From assembly GCA_022823945.1 (NCBI GenBank), contig JAJEBK010000050.1, forward strand, positions 32,726-96,725: DNA of 64,000 nucleotides, given 5' to 3'. Numbering within the stretch: the stretch's first letter is position 1; every line of letters starts with the position of its first letter. The notes beneath the pieces were generated by a model. It did not search any database and was not told where the DNA came from. It saw nothing but the letters and a program-made list of their open reading frames with translations. This stretch comes from Anaerolineae bacterium (GTDB lineage: Bacteria > Chloroflexota > Anaerolineae > Aggregatilineales > Phototrophicaceae). Below are positions 26,326 to 35,918 of this stretch, in pieces. The position numbers and the translations under genes are program-made.

Positions 26326-27642
26326 CTACATATCTTCGGCAACGGCGTCGAGAGCAGCTTGTCCCTCTTCTGTGATGGCGGCGATGGCGGCATCGACAGA
26401 GGTCTCACCGAGGCGCAGCAAGCCAGCTTCACGACCCAGGATGTTGCTGACCTGGGCAGCAGCCAGCGACGAGAAGGGAGGACCTGTCACCGCGTAATCA
26501 AACATCGCTTCCAGGAAGTAACGTCCGGACGGCGGCGCAGGGTCGGAAGTCAGCCAGGCTTCCAAGCCTTCTGGACGCGCTGGCGAACCGCGACCCGACA
26601 GGCTCCACATGAAGATCATGCCGTCCAGGCTGAGGTATTCACGCAGGTAGCGCCAAGCCACATCCGGCTTGTCGCTGGTCGGCGTGATGCCATAGCCGCT
26701 GCCAAATGCGCCGGTGCTGCGGGTGCCATCAGCGCCCATCGGCGTCGGCGCGACATCCCATTCAAAGTTCGCCAGCGCGCGCATGCTCGGCGTGCTCCAG
26801 GTGGCGATATGCCCCATAGCGCAAGCCCCGCTGCGGAAGGGATTCTGGTTGGGGAAGGCTTCTGATTCCGTGCCGCTGGGGGCTGCGCCGGCTTCGTGAA
26901 TCAGGTTGTACCAGTGGTTGAGCGCTTCGCGGACTTCGGGCGTATCGACGGTCATCGCCGTCTCGTCATCATTCATGGTTTGGCCGCCCCATGCGCCGAC
27001 GAAGAAGCCGCCGCCGCCGTTGCCCAGGTCCAACTGGCCATCCCAGCCCCAAACGCCCATATCGGCATCGGTCAACTCGACAGCCGCGGCCGCCATGTCT
27101 TCCATCGTCCAGTCTTCACTGGGATAGTCCATGCCGGCGGCATCAAACATATCCTTGTTATAACCGAGGATGATCGGACCATGGTCATAAGGCAGCGCGT
27201 GGATGCGGCCGTCGACGCGGTACAAACGCACCGACTCTTCCCACATGCCATCGACATTGAATTCCTCGTCAGCCGTGACGATGTCGTGAATATCGATGAT
27301 GATGCCCTCATGCGCCCAGGGCGTCGCGCGGCTGCCATGCACATAGATGATATCGGGCAGGGTGCCGGCAGCTGCCCAGGCGGGTACGACATTGTTGTGG
27401 TCTGCCCAGGTGTTATAGGTGATATCGATCTTGATATCCGGATGCCGCTCCATGAAACCTTCGTCATACTCGGCCTGGCGCGGGCGGAAAGCGGCTTCCC
27501 AGTGACGCCCAAAGGTCAGCTCGACTGTGTCCTGGGCGGCGGCGATATTGCGCAGCGGACCCATGCCCGCCAAGGCAACGCCAGTGCTGCTGGCAGCCGC
27601 GAGCTTCAGAAAAGCGCGGCGCGATAGTTGCTGCTTGTTCAT
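26326..27642 (-). CDS. Extracellular sugar-binding protein of an ABC importer, Tat-exported
   Basis: 438 residues. The N-terminus SRRAFLKLAAASS is a twin-arginine signal (RR at 8-9) followed by a hydrophobic run, so the protein is folded before export. The mature part has the family-1 solute-binding pattern (YDEGFMERHPDIKIDITY, LPDIIYVHGSR, LPYDHGPIILGYNKDMFDAAG). It binds a sugar or oligosaccharide and delivers it to the two permeases downstream. GAAAGGA precedes ATG 27642. Its ligand is unknown; by context, fucose-containing oligosaccharides. Confidence 0.93.
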   Translation of the reverse strand: MNKQQLSRRAFLKLAAASSTGVALAGMGPLRNIAAAQDTVELTFGRHWEAAFRPRQAEYDEGFMERHPDIKIDITYNTWADHNNVVPAWAAAGTLPDIIYVHGSRATPWAHEGIIIDIHDIVTADEEFNVDGMWEESVRLYRVDGRIHALPYDHGPIILGYNKDMFDAAGMDYPSEDWTMEDMAAAAVELTDADMGVWGWDGQLDLGNGGGGFFVGAWGGQTMNDDETAMTVDTPEVREALNHWYNLIHEAGAAPSGTESEAFPNQNPFRSGACAMGHIATWSTPSMRALANFEWDVAPTPMGADGTRSTGAFGSGYGITPTSDKPDVAWRYLREYLSLDGMIFMWSLSGRGSPARPEGLEAWLTSDPAPPSGRYFLEAMFDYAVTGPPFSSLAAAQVSNILGREAGLLRLGETSVDAAIAAITEEGQAALDAVAEDM

Positions 27643-27764
27643 CACAGTTCCTTTCTCTGCAAGAATTTCTAATCGGAATGTTACTGCCGTGTGGATCGCA
27701 CTTAGTCCTGGCGCACCTCCTTATGATAACAGACTGACGTCTATAAAACGACTGATGCGCTCAC

Positions 27765-27793
27765 ATTGTAGACAAGAATTGTCTGGTTGTCAA
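27765..27793 (-). promoter_or_regulatory. Promoter with embedded palindromic operator for the ABC operon
   Basis: On the minus strand: TTGACA, 17-base spacer, TACAAT, a near-perfect sigma-70 promoter about 120 bases before the binding-protein start. A 15-base inverted repeat AGACAA-GAA-TTGTCT (27770-27784) fills the spacer and touches the -10, the position expected for a repressor site. No regulator gene lies nearby. Confidence 0.75.
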
Positions 27794-27951
27794 AATCCTG
27801 GCCGTACCTGATTTACAGGTGCCGATGGTTGACCTCGGCAGGTCATGGTCCTTGAGTCGGAGATCAGAGAGAGGAATCAGCCAGATGCTCCGCCTTCAAG
27901 CATTGCATGAATAGGCACAAGTCGCTGCCCGCGCCGACCAGCAATCCCGCT

Positions 27952-27981
27952 TTGGCGATTGAATGCCTATTGTGGTATGCT
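27952..27981 (+). promoter_or_regulatory. Possible promoter of the chaperonin-fucosidase gene run
   Basis: TTGGCG (27952-27957), 18-base spacer, TATGCT (27976-27981), 37 bases before the chaperonin ATG. The -35 is weak. No CIRCE heat-shock operator is visible. The rest of the 27,643-28,018 gap shows no gene. Confidence 0.4.
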
Positions 27982-28018
27982 TGCCAGCGTTTGCCAGCCA
28001 GCTTGACGCGTTTTATTT

Positions 28019-29626
28019 ATGCCTGCGCCCAAAGTCATCCATCAGCCGCAGACACAGCAAGCCCTGCAACGGGGCTTCGACCAGTTGGTGCAGGCTGTCG
28101 CGCCGACTTTGGGTCCACTGCCGCGCCGCGCCATCGCCCAAAATCTGGACAAGTTTGAGTTGCTGGACGATGCCGGCTTGATCGCCCGCCGCATCATCGC
28201 CATCCCCGATAAGCAAGCCGACGCCGGCGTCATGCTGCTGCGGCAGGCGCTGTGGAAGATACACCAGACGCTCGGTGACGGCGCAGCCACACTGGCTGTG
28301 CTCTATCTACAGATTTATACAGAAGGGCTGCGTTTTCTGGCGGCTGGCTGCGACCCCAACCGCCTGCGCGCGCAGCTGCTGCGGCTGCTGCCAGCTCTCA
28401 GCCAGCGCCTCGTTTCTGATGCCCGTCCGTTGCACAGCCAAGCCGAGCTGAGCGCTTTGGCTTTTTCTATCTGTTATGACGAAGAGATGGCGGACAGCCT
28501 GGGCGAAATCATCTACACATTGGGGCGCTATGGGCAAGTCGATGTCCGCGCCGGACACGGTCGCCACCTGACGCACAATTATGTCGAAGGCAGCTATTGG
28601 CGAGGCGGCGCGCAGAGCAAAGACATGCTGCGTGGCACAACGCGGGCAATCGCCGAAATGCACGATGCCGCCATCCTCGTCAGCGATGCCGAGATCGAAG
28701 AACCGGCCGAGCTCGTGCCGGTCATGCAACTGGCATTGCGCAGCGGGTTCAAACAACTGCTGCTGATCGTCAGTTCAATATCGGAAAAAGGCTTGTCGGT
28801 GGTTCTGGACAAGCGGCTGCGCGACAAAATGCAAACGCTTGTGGTCAAGCTGGATGAATTCGTCCCAGCCGACTTGCAGCAGGCAAATGCCGATATCGCG
28901 CTTTTGACTGGCGGACGGCCCATTTTGCAAGGCGCGGGCGAGACGCTGGACGATGTGCGGAAAAGCGACTTTGGCTCGGCGCGCTGGGTCTGGGCAGACG
29001 ACAAAAATTTCGGATTCGCCAGTGGCCGCGGCGACCCGCATGGGATCCGAACGACGGTGCGGCGGCTGCGCAAGGCGCATGACAAAGCCAGGGACGACGA
29101 CACAAGCGCGCGTCTGTTGGGGCGTTTGGGCAGGCTGAACGGCGGGCTGGCCACACTCTATGTCGGTGGCATCGCCAAAGACGAAATCCGTCAACGGAAA
29201 GACCTGGCAGAACGCACCATACGCGCATTGCGCAGCGCCATAGCGGGCGGCGTGATCCCCGGCGGAGGCGTGGCTTTGCTGGGCTGTCGCGATTGGCTGC
29301 TGCAAGAACCAGTTGCCTGTGACGAATTGGAAGCGCAAGCGGCACGGCAGATCCTGGCGAAAGCGGCGGAAGCGCCGGCGCGCCAATTGCTGCAGAATGC
29401 CGGTTATGATCCCAGCGAGATCCTGGCGGAGTTGAGCGATTGCGACAAGGCCACAGGCTTTGATGTGATGCGCGGTCGAATCGTGGATATGGCGGCGGCG
29501 GGCATCTTTGATGTCGCGCAAGTGCAAGTCGAGGCGCTGCAACGGGCGGTCATGAGCGCGGCGCTGGCCTTGACCATCGATGTGCTGGTGCTGCATCGCG
29601 AGCCCGAAACGATGACGGAGCCGTAG
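28019..29626 (+). CDS. Divergent GroEL/Cpn60-family chaperonin paralogue
   Basis: 535 residues aligned by eye to GroEL across the whole length. GDGAATLAVL stands at the GDGTTTATVL nucleotide loop (Asp87 kept, Thr run lost). LDDAG replaces TKDGV (Asp52-equivalent kept). GGVIPGGGVALL replaces GGVVAGGGVALI. By that alignment the catalytic Asp398 of GroEL, 17 residues before the second Gly of GGG, is Arg (sequence RTIRALRSAIAGG). The C-terminal GGM tail is missing and no groES is adjacent. It is therefore unlikely to be the housekeeping chaperonin and may lack ATP hydrolysis. It heads a same-strand run with a propeller protein, fucosidases, MFS transporters and a kinase. Confidence 0.88.
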   Translation: MPAPKVIHQPQTQQALQRGFDQLVQAVAPTLGPLPRRAIAQNLDKFELLDDAGLIARRIIAIPDKQADAGVMLLRQALWKIHQTLGDGAATLAVLYLQIYTEGLRFLAAGCDPNRLRAQLLRLLPALSQRLVSDARPLHSQAELSALAFSICYDEEMADSLGEIIYTLGRYGQVDVRAGHGRHLTHNYVEGSYWRGGAQSKDMLRGTTRAIAEMHDAAILVSDAEIEEPAELVPVMQLALRSGFKQLLLIVSSISEKGLSVVLDKRLRDKMQTLVVKLDEFVPADLQQANADIALLTGGRPILQGAGETLDDVRKSDFGSARWVWADDKNFGFASGRGDPHGIRTTVRRLRKAHDKARDDDTSARLLGRLGRLNGGLATLYVGGIAKDEIRQRKDLAERTIRALRSAIAGGVIPGGGVALLGCRDWLLQEPVACDELEAQAARQILAKAAEAPARQLLQNAGYDPSEILAELSDCDKATGFDVMRGRIVDMAAAGIFDVAQVQVEALQRAVMSAALALTIDVLVLHREPETMTEP

Positions 29627-29627
29627 T

Positions 29628-30461
29628 ATGGACCGGACTTATCAAGCGCTGCGGGCGGGCGACTGTGTGTATGCGGCGCGGCACAGCGGATTATGGCGCA
29701 TCGACCCAGACGGCGCGCAGCGCAATCTCTTCGCCAACTGGCAAGTTGCAGATAACATTCCAGCGCTTTGCGTTGCGGCCAGGGGCGAAACTTTGCTGGC
29801 CGGGGTGCATGGCGGTGTCGCGCGCTCATTTGACGGCGGCCTCAGTTGGGAAGCAGTCGCGTTTCGTCTGCCCCCGCCACTGGTTACCTGTCTGTGCCTG
29901 GGCCCCGATTGTCTGCTGACGGGCACATTCACCGATGGCATCTTCCGTTCGGCAGATGGCGGCGCAAGCTGGCAAGCGCACAATCATGGTTTGTTTGATC
30001 ACAGTGTCAACTGTCTGGCGCTGTCGCCACAATTCGCTGACGATGGCACGGTCTACGCCGGCACAAGCACGGGCATTTACATCAGCCACAACGGCGGGCG
30101 ACTCTGGCAAGATCTGGATTTTGGCAGCGGGCACGAGAATGTGCTTAGCCTGGCGGTCGCCGAAGACGGCGCGCTGTATGCTGGCTGCGAAGCGCATGGC
30201 TTGCTGCGCATAGAGGCGGCGCGAGTCGAGCAGATCGAAGTGGGCACCGGGGCGGTCAATGGACTGGCGCTGATTGCGGATGGGCTGGCTGTGCAGTTGG
30301 ATGACCGCGTCATGGCATCGCAAAATGGCGGCGCAACCTGGCGGACAATCGCAGACGGCGCAGATTGCCTGGCGCTGGCTGACGATGCCTTGCTGCTGGG
30401 CATGGCGGACGGACAAATTGTGACTGTGCCAGCAAGCGACCTATGGCAAACCAATCTGTAA
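29628..30461 (+). CDS. BNR/Asp-box beta-propeller protein
   Basis: 277 residues. At least four Asp-box motifs (SFDGGLSW, SADGGASW, SHNGGRLW, SQNGGATW) mark propeller blades as in sialidase-fold and YCF48-like proteins. No signal peptide and no sialidase catalytic set is visible, so it is probably a binding or scaffolding propeller. Its ATG lies one base after the chaperonin stop, so the two are surely co-translated. Partnership with the chaperonin is inference from this coupling. Confidence 0.8.
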   Translation: MDRTYQALRAGDCVYAARHSGLWRIDPDGAQRNLFANWQVADNIPALCVAARGETLLAGVHGGVARSFDGGLSWEAVAFRLPPPLVTCLCLGPDCLLTGTFTDGIFRSADGGASWQAHNHGLFDHSVNCLALSPQFADDGTVYAGTSTGIYISHNGGRLWQDLDFGSGHENVLSLAVAEDGALYAGCEAHGLLRIEAARVEQIEVGTGAVNGLALIADGLAVQLDDRVMASQNGGATWRTIADGADCLALADDALLLGMADGQIVTVPASDLWQTNL

Positions 30462-30503
30462 AGATGAAAAACAGAGCTCCCGCTTTGTTGAAAGGATGAT
30501 CAC

Positions 30504-31898
30504 ATGCATTACGAACCAACGCTGGAATCGGTGAGCGCTCACCAGGTGCCCGACTGGTACAACGATGCCAAGCTGGGCATTTTTATTCACTGGGGTCTGT
30601 ATTCTGTGCCAGCCTGGGCGCCACACGGCGGCGATATCGGCGAGGTCTTCCAGAGCGGCGACATGAGCCAGTGGTTCCGCCACAATTCTTATGCCGAGTG
30701 GTATATGAACACGCTGCGATTTGACGACAGTCCCACCCGCGCCTGGCACAACCAAAATTACGGTGCCGACTTCAGCTATGATGACTTTGCTGCGGGTTTC
30801 AATTCGGCGCTCAAAAGATGGAAGCCAGCTGAGATGGCGGCTTTATTCAGTGAAGTCAACGCGCGTTATGTCGTCTTGACCAGCAAGCATCACGATGGCT
30901 TCTGCCTGTGGAAGAGCGATATTCCCTGCCCGCGCAAGAGCGGCTATCACACACAGCGCGATGTAGTCGGCGAGCTGACAGACGCCGTGCGCGCAGCTGG
31001 CATACGCATGGGCATCTATTACTCCGGCGGGCTCGACTGGGCATTCAATGACGAGCCCATCCAGGATGTGGCGGATGTCTGGGGAACGATCGTGCAAACG
31101 CCAGAATTCGTGGACTATTCGGTCGCGCATTGGAAAGAACTGATCGACCGCTACCAACCCGCTTTGATGTGGAACGATATCGGTTATCCGCAGGCGGCAG
31201 ATTTGGGCGCGCTTTTTGCCTACTATTACAATGCCGTGCCCGAAGGCGTCATCAATGACCGCTTTACGCAGAGCCTCGATCGTCTGCCGCGAGTTGGCAA
31301 AGAGCTGGTCAGCCCGCGCGGACCGCATTACGACTTCATCACGCCAGAATATACCCAATTCGATGATATCCAGCCGAACAAGTGGGAGACCTGCCGCGGC
31401 ATCGGGCATTCATTTGGCTACAACCGCAACGAAGGCGACGAGCAGCTGCTGCCCGAAAGCGAACTCGTGCACATGTTCGTGGATATCGTCAGCAAGAACG
31501 GCAACCTGCTGCTGAATGTGGGGCCGAAGTCCGATGGCAGCATCCCGCAGAATCAGGCGCTGCGTCTGCGTGCGCTGGGAAGCTGGCTGGACCGCAATGG
31601 CGCCGCCATCTTCAATACCCGCCCCTGGCAGCGCGCTGAAAGCCAGACAACACAGGGCCTCGCAATCCGCTTCACACAAAATGGCGACACAGTCTACGCC
31701 ACCCTGCTGGGCACGCCGGCAGAAAGCGAAATCGTCATCGAAGGGCTGGAAGCGCCCGGCGGAGCGAGCATCCAGTTGCTGGGCAAAACAGGCGATCTGG
31801 CTTGGCGGCAGGCTGGCAGCGACCTGGCTGTGCAGTTGCCGGACGACCTGCCCGAAGCGCCGGCGCACGCGCTGCAAATCACAGGTTTAGGCGGCTGA
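30504..31898 (+). CDS. GH29 alpha-L-fucosidase (copy 2)
   Basis: 464 residues. GIFIHWGLYSVPAW, SKHHDGFCLWKS, predicted nucleophile Asp225 (LMWNDIGYP) and GNLLLNVGPKSDGS are the GH29 motifs. No signal peptide. GAAAGGA stands 7 bases before ATG 30504. It is 42 bases behind the propeller gene and two bases before the first MFS gene, within the seven-gene run. Confidence 0.94.
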   Translation: MHYEPTLESVSAHQVPDWYNDAKLGIFIHWGLYSVPAWAPHGGDIGEVFQSGDMSQWFRHNSYAEWYMNTLRFDDSPTRAWHNQNYGADFSYDDFAAGFNSALKRWKPAEMAALFSEVNARYVVLTSKHHDGFCLWKSDIPCPRKSGYHTQRDVVGELTDAVRAAGIRMGIYYSGGLDWAFNDEPIQDVADVWGTIVQTPEFVDYSVAHWKELIDRYQPALMWNDIGYPQAADLGALFAYYYNAVPEGVINDRFTQSLDRLPRVGKELVSPRGPHYDFITPEYTQFDDIQPNKWETCRGIGHSFGYNRNEGDEQLLPESELVHMFVDIVSKNGNLLLNVGPKSDGSIPQNQALRLRALGSWLDRNGAAIFNTRPWQRAESQTTQGLAIRFTQNGDTVYATLLGTPAESEIVIEGLEAPGGASIQLLGKTGDLAWRQAGSDLAVQLPDDLPEAPAHALQITGLGG

Positions 31899-31899
31899 C

Positions 31900-33189
31900 T
31901 TGAAAGCGAAAACAGACGACTTCGTCCAACGCAACCTGCGCTGGAACTTTTCTGTCAACCTGATCGACATCACTTTCATCACGCTGGCTTTCAGCTTGAT
32001 CTCGCGCGAAACGATCATGCCGCTCTTGATCAGCAATCTGACCGATTCCAAGATCGCCATTGGTCTCGTGCCCGCCATTTTCAGCATCTGCTTCTATTTG
32101 CCGCAGTTGTTCGCCGCCAATCATGCCGAGCGCCTCAAACGCAAGCTGCCTTTTGTCATGTTTGTGGGCGGCTTGCTGGAACGCGTGCCCTATTTCTTCG
32201 CAGGATTCGCCATCGGGCTTTTTGCCGTCAACTCACCCAACCTGACGCTGTTGACTGTGTATGTGGTCATCGGCTTGGCGGCATTTGGCGCGGGCGTGGC
32301 GACGCCGGCCTGGTTCACCATGATCGGCAAGGTGCTGCCGGTGAATCGGCGCGGCATCTTCTTCGGCGTCAGCGATGGGTTAGGCACATTGATGGGCGTT
32401 TTTGGCGCTGTTCTCGTGGGCATCGTGCTGGACGAAGTCGCTTATCCACACAACTTCGCGGCGCTCTTCCTGGCGGCAGCGGTCTTCATGGGCATCTCCT
32501 GGGTCGGTTTGGCGCTCAACCGCGAACCAGAAAGCCCCAGCATCAAACAACAGATATCGCAGCGGCAGTATTTCCGACAGTTGCCGACTGTGCTGGGTGG
32601 CAACGCAAACTTTCGGCGCTTCTTGTTCAGCTATTCAATCAGCCGCCTGGGTTTGATGGGCGCGAGCTTTTTCATCGTCTTTGGCAACGAAAGTTTTGCG
32701 CTCAGCGGCGCGGAAGTCGGGTTGCTGACGGCGGTCTTGTTGGGCAGCCAGGCGGTGATGCAGCTGGGGCTGGGCTGGCTGGGCGACCGGCGCGGGCACA
32801 AGCTCAACCTGACGATCTTCGCTTTTGCTGTGGCGTTGGCGGCGGCGCTGGCGGCATTGGCAAGCGATATACGCGGTTTGCTGCCGGCATTTGCGCTGCT
32901 GGGCACGGCGCTGGCAGCCGACCGCATCTCGCACTTGAACATCGTGCTGGAATTCGCCCTGCCCGAAGACCAACCGACCTTCATCGGCTTGACCAATACC
33001 TTGCTGGCACCGGTGGTCTTTCTGGCACCCATCATCGGCGGCTGGGTGGCGGATATCGGCTTCGACCAATTGTTCGCGCTGATGCTCATCTGTGGCGTTG
33101 TCGGTGGCGCGCTGCTGCACTTTTGGGTGCTCGAGCCGCGTGACAACCCGCCGCAGCCCCTGGCGACGCCCCAGCATGACGCAGGTTGA
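31900..33189 (+). CDS. MFS transporter (first of a tandem pair)
   Basis: 429 residues, about 12 membrane helices. The N-terminus LRWNFSVNLIDITFITLAFSL and the loop RRGIFFGVSDGLGTLMG are repeated almost unchanged in the next gene, so the pair is a tandem duplication. TTG start, two bases after the fucosidase stop. The location between two fucosidase genes suggests uptake of fucosides or export of a fucose-derived product. Confidence 0.88.
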   Translation: MKAKTDDFVQRNLRWNFSVNLIDITFITLAFSLISRETIMPLLISNLTDSKIAIGLVPAIFSICFYLPQLFAANHAERLKRKLPFVMFVGGLLERVPYFFAGFAIGLFAVNSPNLTLLTVYVVIGLAAFGAGVATPAWFTMIGKVLPVNRRGIFFGVSDGLGTLMGVFGAVLVGIVLDEVAYPHNFAALFLAAAVFMGISWVGLALNREPESPSIKQQISQRQYFRQLPTVLGGNANFRRFLFSYSISRLGLMGASFFIVFGNESFALSGAEVGLLTAVLLGSQAVMQLGLGWLGDRRGHKLNLTIFAFAVALAAALAALASDIRGLLPAFALLGTALAADRISHLNIVLEFALPEDQPTFIGLTNTLLAPVVFLAPIIGGWVADIGFDQLFALMLICGVVGGALLHFWVLEPRDNPPQPLATPQHDAG

Positions 33190-34462
33190 GTCCGCGCTCA
33201 TGACCGACGCAGACAAACACCTGCGCTGGAATTTCACAGTCAATGTGCTGGACAATATGCTCTTTGCGCTGGCGGCGAGTTTGGTCGCGCAAGAGACGAT
33301 TCTGCCGCTACTGGTCAGCAAGCTCAGCGATTCGCCGCTGCTGATCGGATTGATCCCGGCGCTCTACAGCATCTCGTATTATCTGCCACAGCTTTTCATG
33401 GCGAATCATGCCGAGGGTTTGCGGCGCAAACTGCCTTTCGTCGTGATTGCCAGCGGCATCTTGCAACGCCTACCCATCCCGCTGATCGGGCTGTGCTTGC
33501 TGCTCTTCGCCGAGAGCAATCCCAGCCTGGCGCTTGCCCTCTTCTTTGGGCTTTTCGCCGTATCGGCATTTGGCGGCGGAATCGTAACGCCAGCCTGGTA
33601 CACGATGATCGGCAAGGTGGTGCCGGTGCGGCGGCGCGGCATTTTCTTCGGCATTGCCAATGGTGGCGGCATGCTGATGGGCGTCGGCGGAGCGCTCTTT
33701 GTCGGCCGCGTGCTGGACGAAGTGGCCTATCCCGGCAGCTTCGCGCTGCTATTCTTCGTGGCGGGGGGCATCCACCTGGTTTCGTGGACCTGCCTGGCTT
33801 TAACCCGCGAGCCGCCCAGCGAGACTGTCAAGCGCGCGGGAAATATGCGCCAGTATCTGCGACGGCTGCCAGACATCTTGCGCTCCCAGCACAATTATCG
33901 GCGTTATCTGCTGACCTATGGCGTGCTGCGCGTCAGCCTCATGTCGACCAGCTTCTTCGTCGTCTTCGGCGAGAAATCCCTGCAATTGGGCGGAGGGGAA
34001 GTGGGCTTGCTGGCGGCGGTTTTTATCGGCACGCAAGCGCTGCTCCAGCCGCTGATGGGCAGCCTGGGCGACCGCTGGGGGCACAAACGCAACCTGAGCC
34101 TGGCCGCGCTGAGCATCGTGCTCGCCTCATTGTGCGCTTTGCTGGCTGGCGACTTTGCGCTGGTGGCGGTGGCGGTGAGCCTGCTGGCCTGCGCAATCTC
34201 CTGCGACTCGGTATCACAATACAATATCGTGCTGGAGTTCGCGCCCGCAGCCGACCAGCCCACCTACATCGGCTTGACCAACAGCATCCTGGCGCCAGTT
34301 ACCTTTGCCGCGCCCCTGCTCGGCGGCTGGATCGCCGGACAATTTGGATACAACGCCTTGTTCGCGGCATCAATCTGCGCTGGTCTGGTCGCGGGTTGGA
34401 TGTTCTTGCGCTGGGTGGCAGAGCCGCGCCACAATCCTCCCGTGCCAATGACGGAGAAATGA
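33176..34462 (+). CDS. MFS transporter (second of a tandem pair)
   Basis: About 428 residues, 12 predicted helices. HLRWNFTVNVLDNMLFALA, ANHAEGLRRKLPFV and RRGIFFGIANGGG align with the preceding gene. ATG 33176 overlaps that gene's stop by 14 bases; ATG 33200 is an alternative that matches the paralogue's N-terminal length better. The two proteins have clearly diverged, which argues for different substrates or a heterodimer rather than gene dosage. Confidence 0.88.
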   Translation: MTQVESALMTDADKHLRWNFTVNVLDNMLFALAASLVAQETILPLLVSKLSDSPLLIGLIPALYSISYYLPQLFMANHAEGLRRKLPFVVIASGILQRLPIPLIGLCLLLFAESNPSLALALFFGLFAVSAFGGGIVTPAWYTMIGKVVPVRRRGIFFGIANGGGMLMGVGGALFVGRVLDEVAYPGSFALLFFVAGGIHLVSWTCLALTREPPSETVKRAGNMRQYLRRLPDILRSQHNYRRYLLTYGVLRVSLMSTSFFVVFGEKSLQLGGGEVGLLAAVFIGTQALLQPLMGSLGDRWGHKRNLSLAALSIVLASLCALLAGDFALVAVAVSLLACAISCDSVSQYNIVLEFAPAADQPTYIGLTNSILAPVTFAAPLLGGWIAGQFGYNALFAASICAGLVAGWMFLRWVAEPRHNPPVPMTEK

Positions 34463-34463
34463 T

Positions 34464-35918
34464 ATGAGCAGAGAGTATGAGGCGAACTGGGATTCGCTGA
34501 TCACGCACGAGGTGCCTGCCTGGTTCAGCGACAGCAAATTCGGCTTGTATGCGCATTGGGGCATCTACGCAGTGCCGGGCTTCGGCAATGAATGGTATGG
34601 CAAGTGGATGTACGACCCCAATCACGAAATTCACCAGCAACACAGCGAGCGCTTCGGCAATCCCGCCGAATTTGGCTACAAAGACTTCATCGCTGGCTTC
34701 ACAGCCGAGCACTACGATGCCGATGACTGGGCGGAATTGTTCGCCGCGTCGGGCGCGCGCTATGCCGGCTTCTCATTGGCTCATCACGATGGCTTTGGCT
34801 TGTGGGACAGCGATGTCTACCGCTGGCATGTCGGGACGATGGGACCGCGGCGCGACCTGTATGGCGAGTTGGCGGCGGCTTTGCGGCAAAGGGGCTTGCG
34901 CTTGGTCGCGCCTTTTCACATCGTCCGCGGCTTCAACTGGTTTCTGCCCGGTTGGACACAGTGGAGCCAGACATTTGACGAAGCGGCGGTTCAGCGTGGA
35001 CTGGACGAAGGCTGGGATCTTTTCGACCCCGAATACGCCGATTTCTACTGGGTGCAGCAGACCAGCCAATTTGACGAATTCTTCCCCCAATGGCAGGCGA
35101 AAGTCCGTGAGGTGATCGACAAATACCAGCCCGACATGATGTGGTTTGATGGCGGCAAATTCCGCGACGAAGGTTATGAAGAAACGGCGCTGGAGATGCT
35201 GGCACATTACCTCAATCGCGCGCGCGAATGGGACAAAGATGTGCTCGTGCTCAACAAGCTGCCTGTCAGCATGCAGTACAACTTCCATCCCGACTTTGGC
35301 GTCATCAATTTTGAGTCGGGGCGCGATCGTCCTGCCCGCTACCAGCGAGCGTGGAACGACGATATGCGCATCGGCGATCAAAGCTGGGGCTGGGTCGAAG
35401 GGCAGCGCTATCACAAGGCACATACGCTTTTGTGCAAGCTGATCGACTGCACAGCGCGCGGCGGCACTATGATGCTCTCGCTTTCGCCGACTCCCGATGG
35501 CAAGATTCCGACGGGGCAACGCGAGCCTCTATTGCAGCTGGGCGACTGGCTGCGCAATTATGGCGAGGCGATTTATAAGACTGTGCCCTGGACAACCCAC
35601 GCGGAAGGCGATGACTCCAAACTAATCGTCGAGCGGCGCGGACACAAGTTCTGGGAATATGAGAAATGCGATGCCAGCGACTGCCGCTACACGCAATCCA
35701 AAGATGGCACGACGATTTATGCCATGACGCTGGGCATCCCGCGCCAAAGCGTGACATTTGAGGCGCTGCATAACGGCGTCGGCATCGAGCATGTGTCCCT
35801 GCTCGGCTCTGAGCAGCCAGTGCAATGGACGCAAACGCCGGCCGGGCTGACTATCGACGCGAGCGATTTGCAATTCGACAACAACCTGGCGGCAGCCTGG
35901 AAAGTTCGACGGCAATGA
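34464..35918 (+). CDS. GH29 alpha-L-fucosidase (copy 3)
   Basis: 484 residues. GLYAHWGIYAVPGFGNEWY, LAHHDGFGLWDS, predicted nucleophile Asp229 (MMWFDGGKF) and GGTMMLSLSPTPDGKIP fit GH29. The pocket motif differs from copies 1 and 2 (LAHHDGFG instead of SKHHDGFC), pointing to a different subgroup and linkage preference. No signal peptide. One base separates it from the MFS stop; its own stop overlaps the next gene (ATGA). Confidence 0.93.
   Translation: MSREYEANWDSLITHEVPAWFSDSKFGLYAHWGIYAVPGFGNEWYGKWMYDPNHEIHQQHSERFGNPAEFGYKDFIAGFTAEHYDADDWAELFAASGARYAGFSLAHHDGFGLWDSDVYRWHVGTMGPRRDLYGELAAALRQRGLRLVAPFHIVRGFNWFLPGWTQWSQTFDEAAVQRGLDEGWDLFDPEYADFYWVQQTSQFDEFFPQWQAKVREVIDKYQPDMMWFDGGKFRDEGYEETALEMLAHYLNRAREWDKDVLVLNKLPVSMQYNFHPDFGVINFESGRDRPARYQRAWNDDMRIGDQSWGWVEGQRYHKAHTLLCKLIDCTARGGTMMLSLSPTPDGKIPTGQREPLLQLGDWLRNYGEAIYKTVPWTTHAEGDDSKLIVERRGHKFWEYEKCDASDCRYTQSKDGTTIYAMTLGIPRQSVTFEALHNGVGIEHVSLLGSEQPVQWTQTPAGLTIDASDLQFDNNLAAAWKVRRQ

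Noticed and set aside
27646..28018. CIRCE/HrcA heat-shock operator before the chaperonin gene
   Set aside because: No TTAGCACTC-N9-GAGTGCTAA match seen in the gap.
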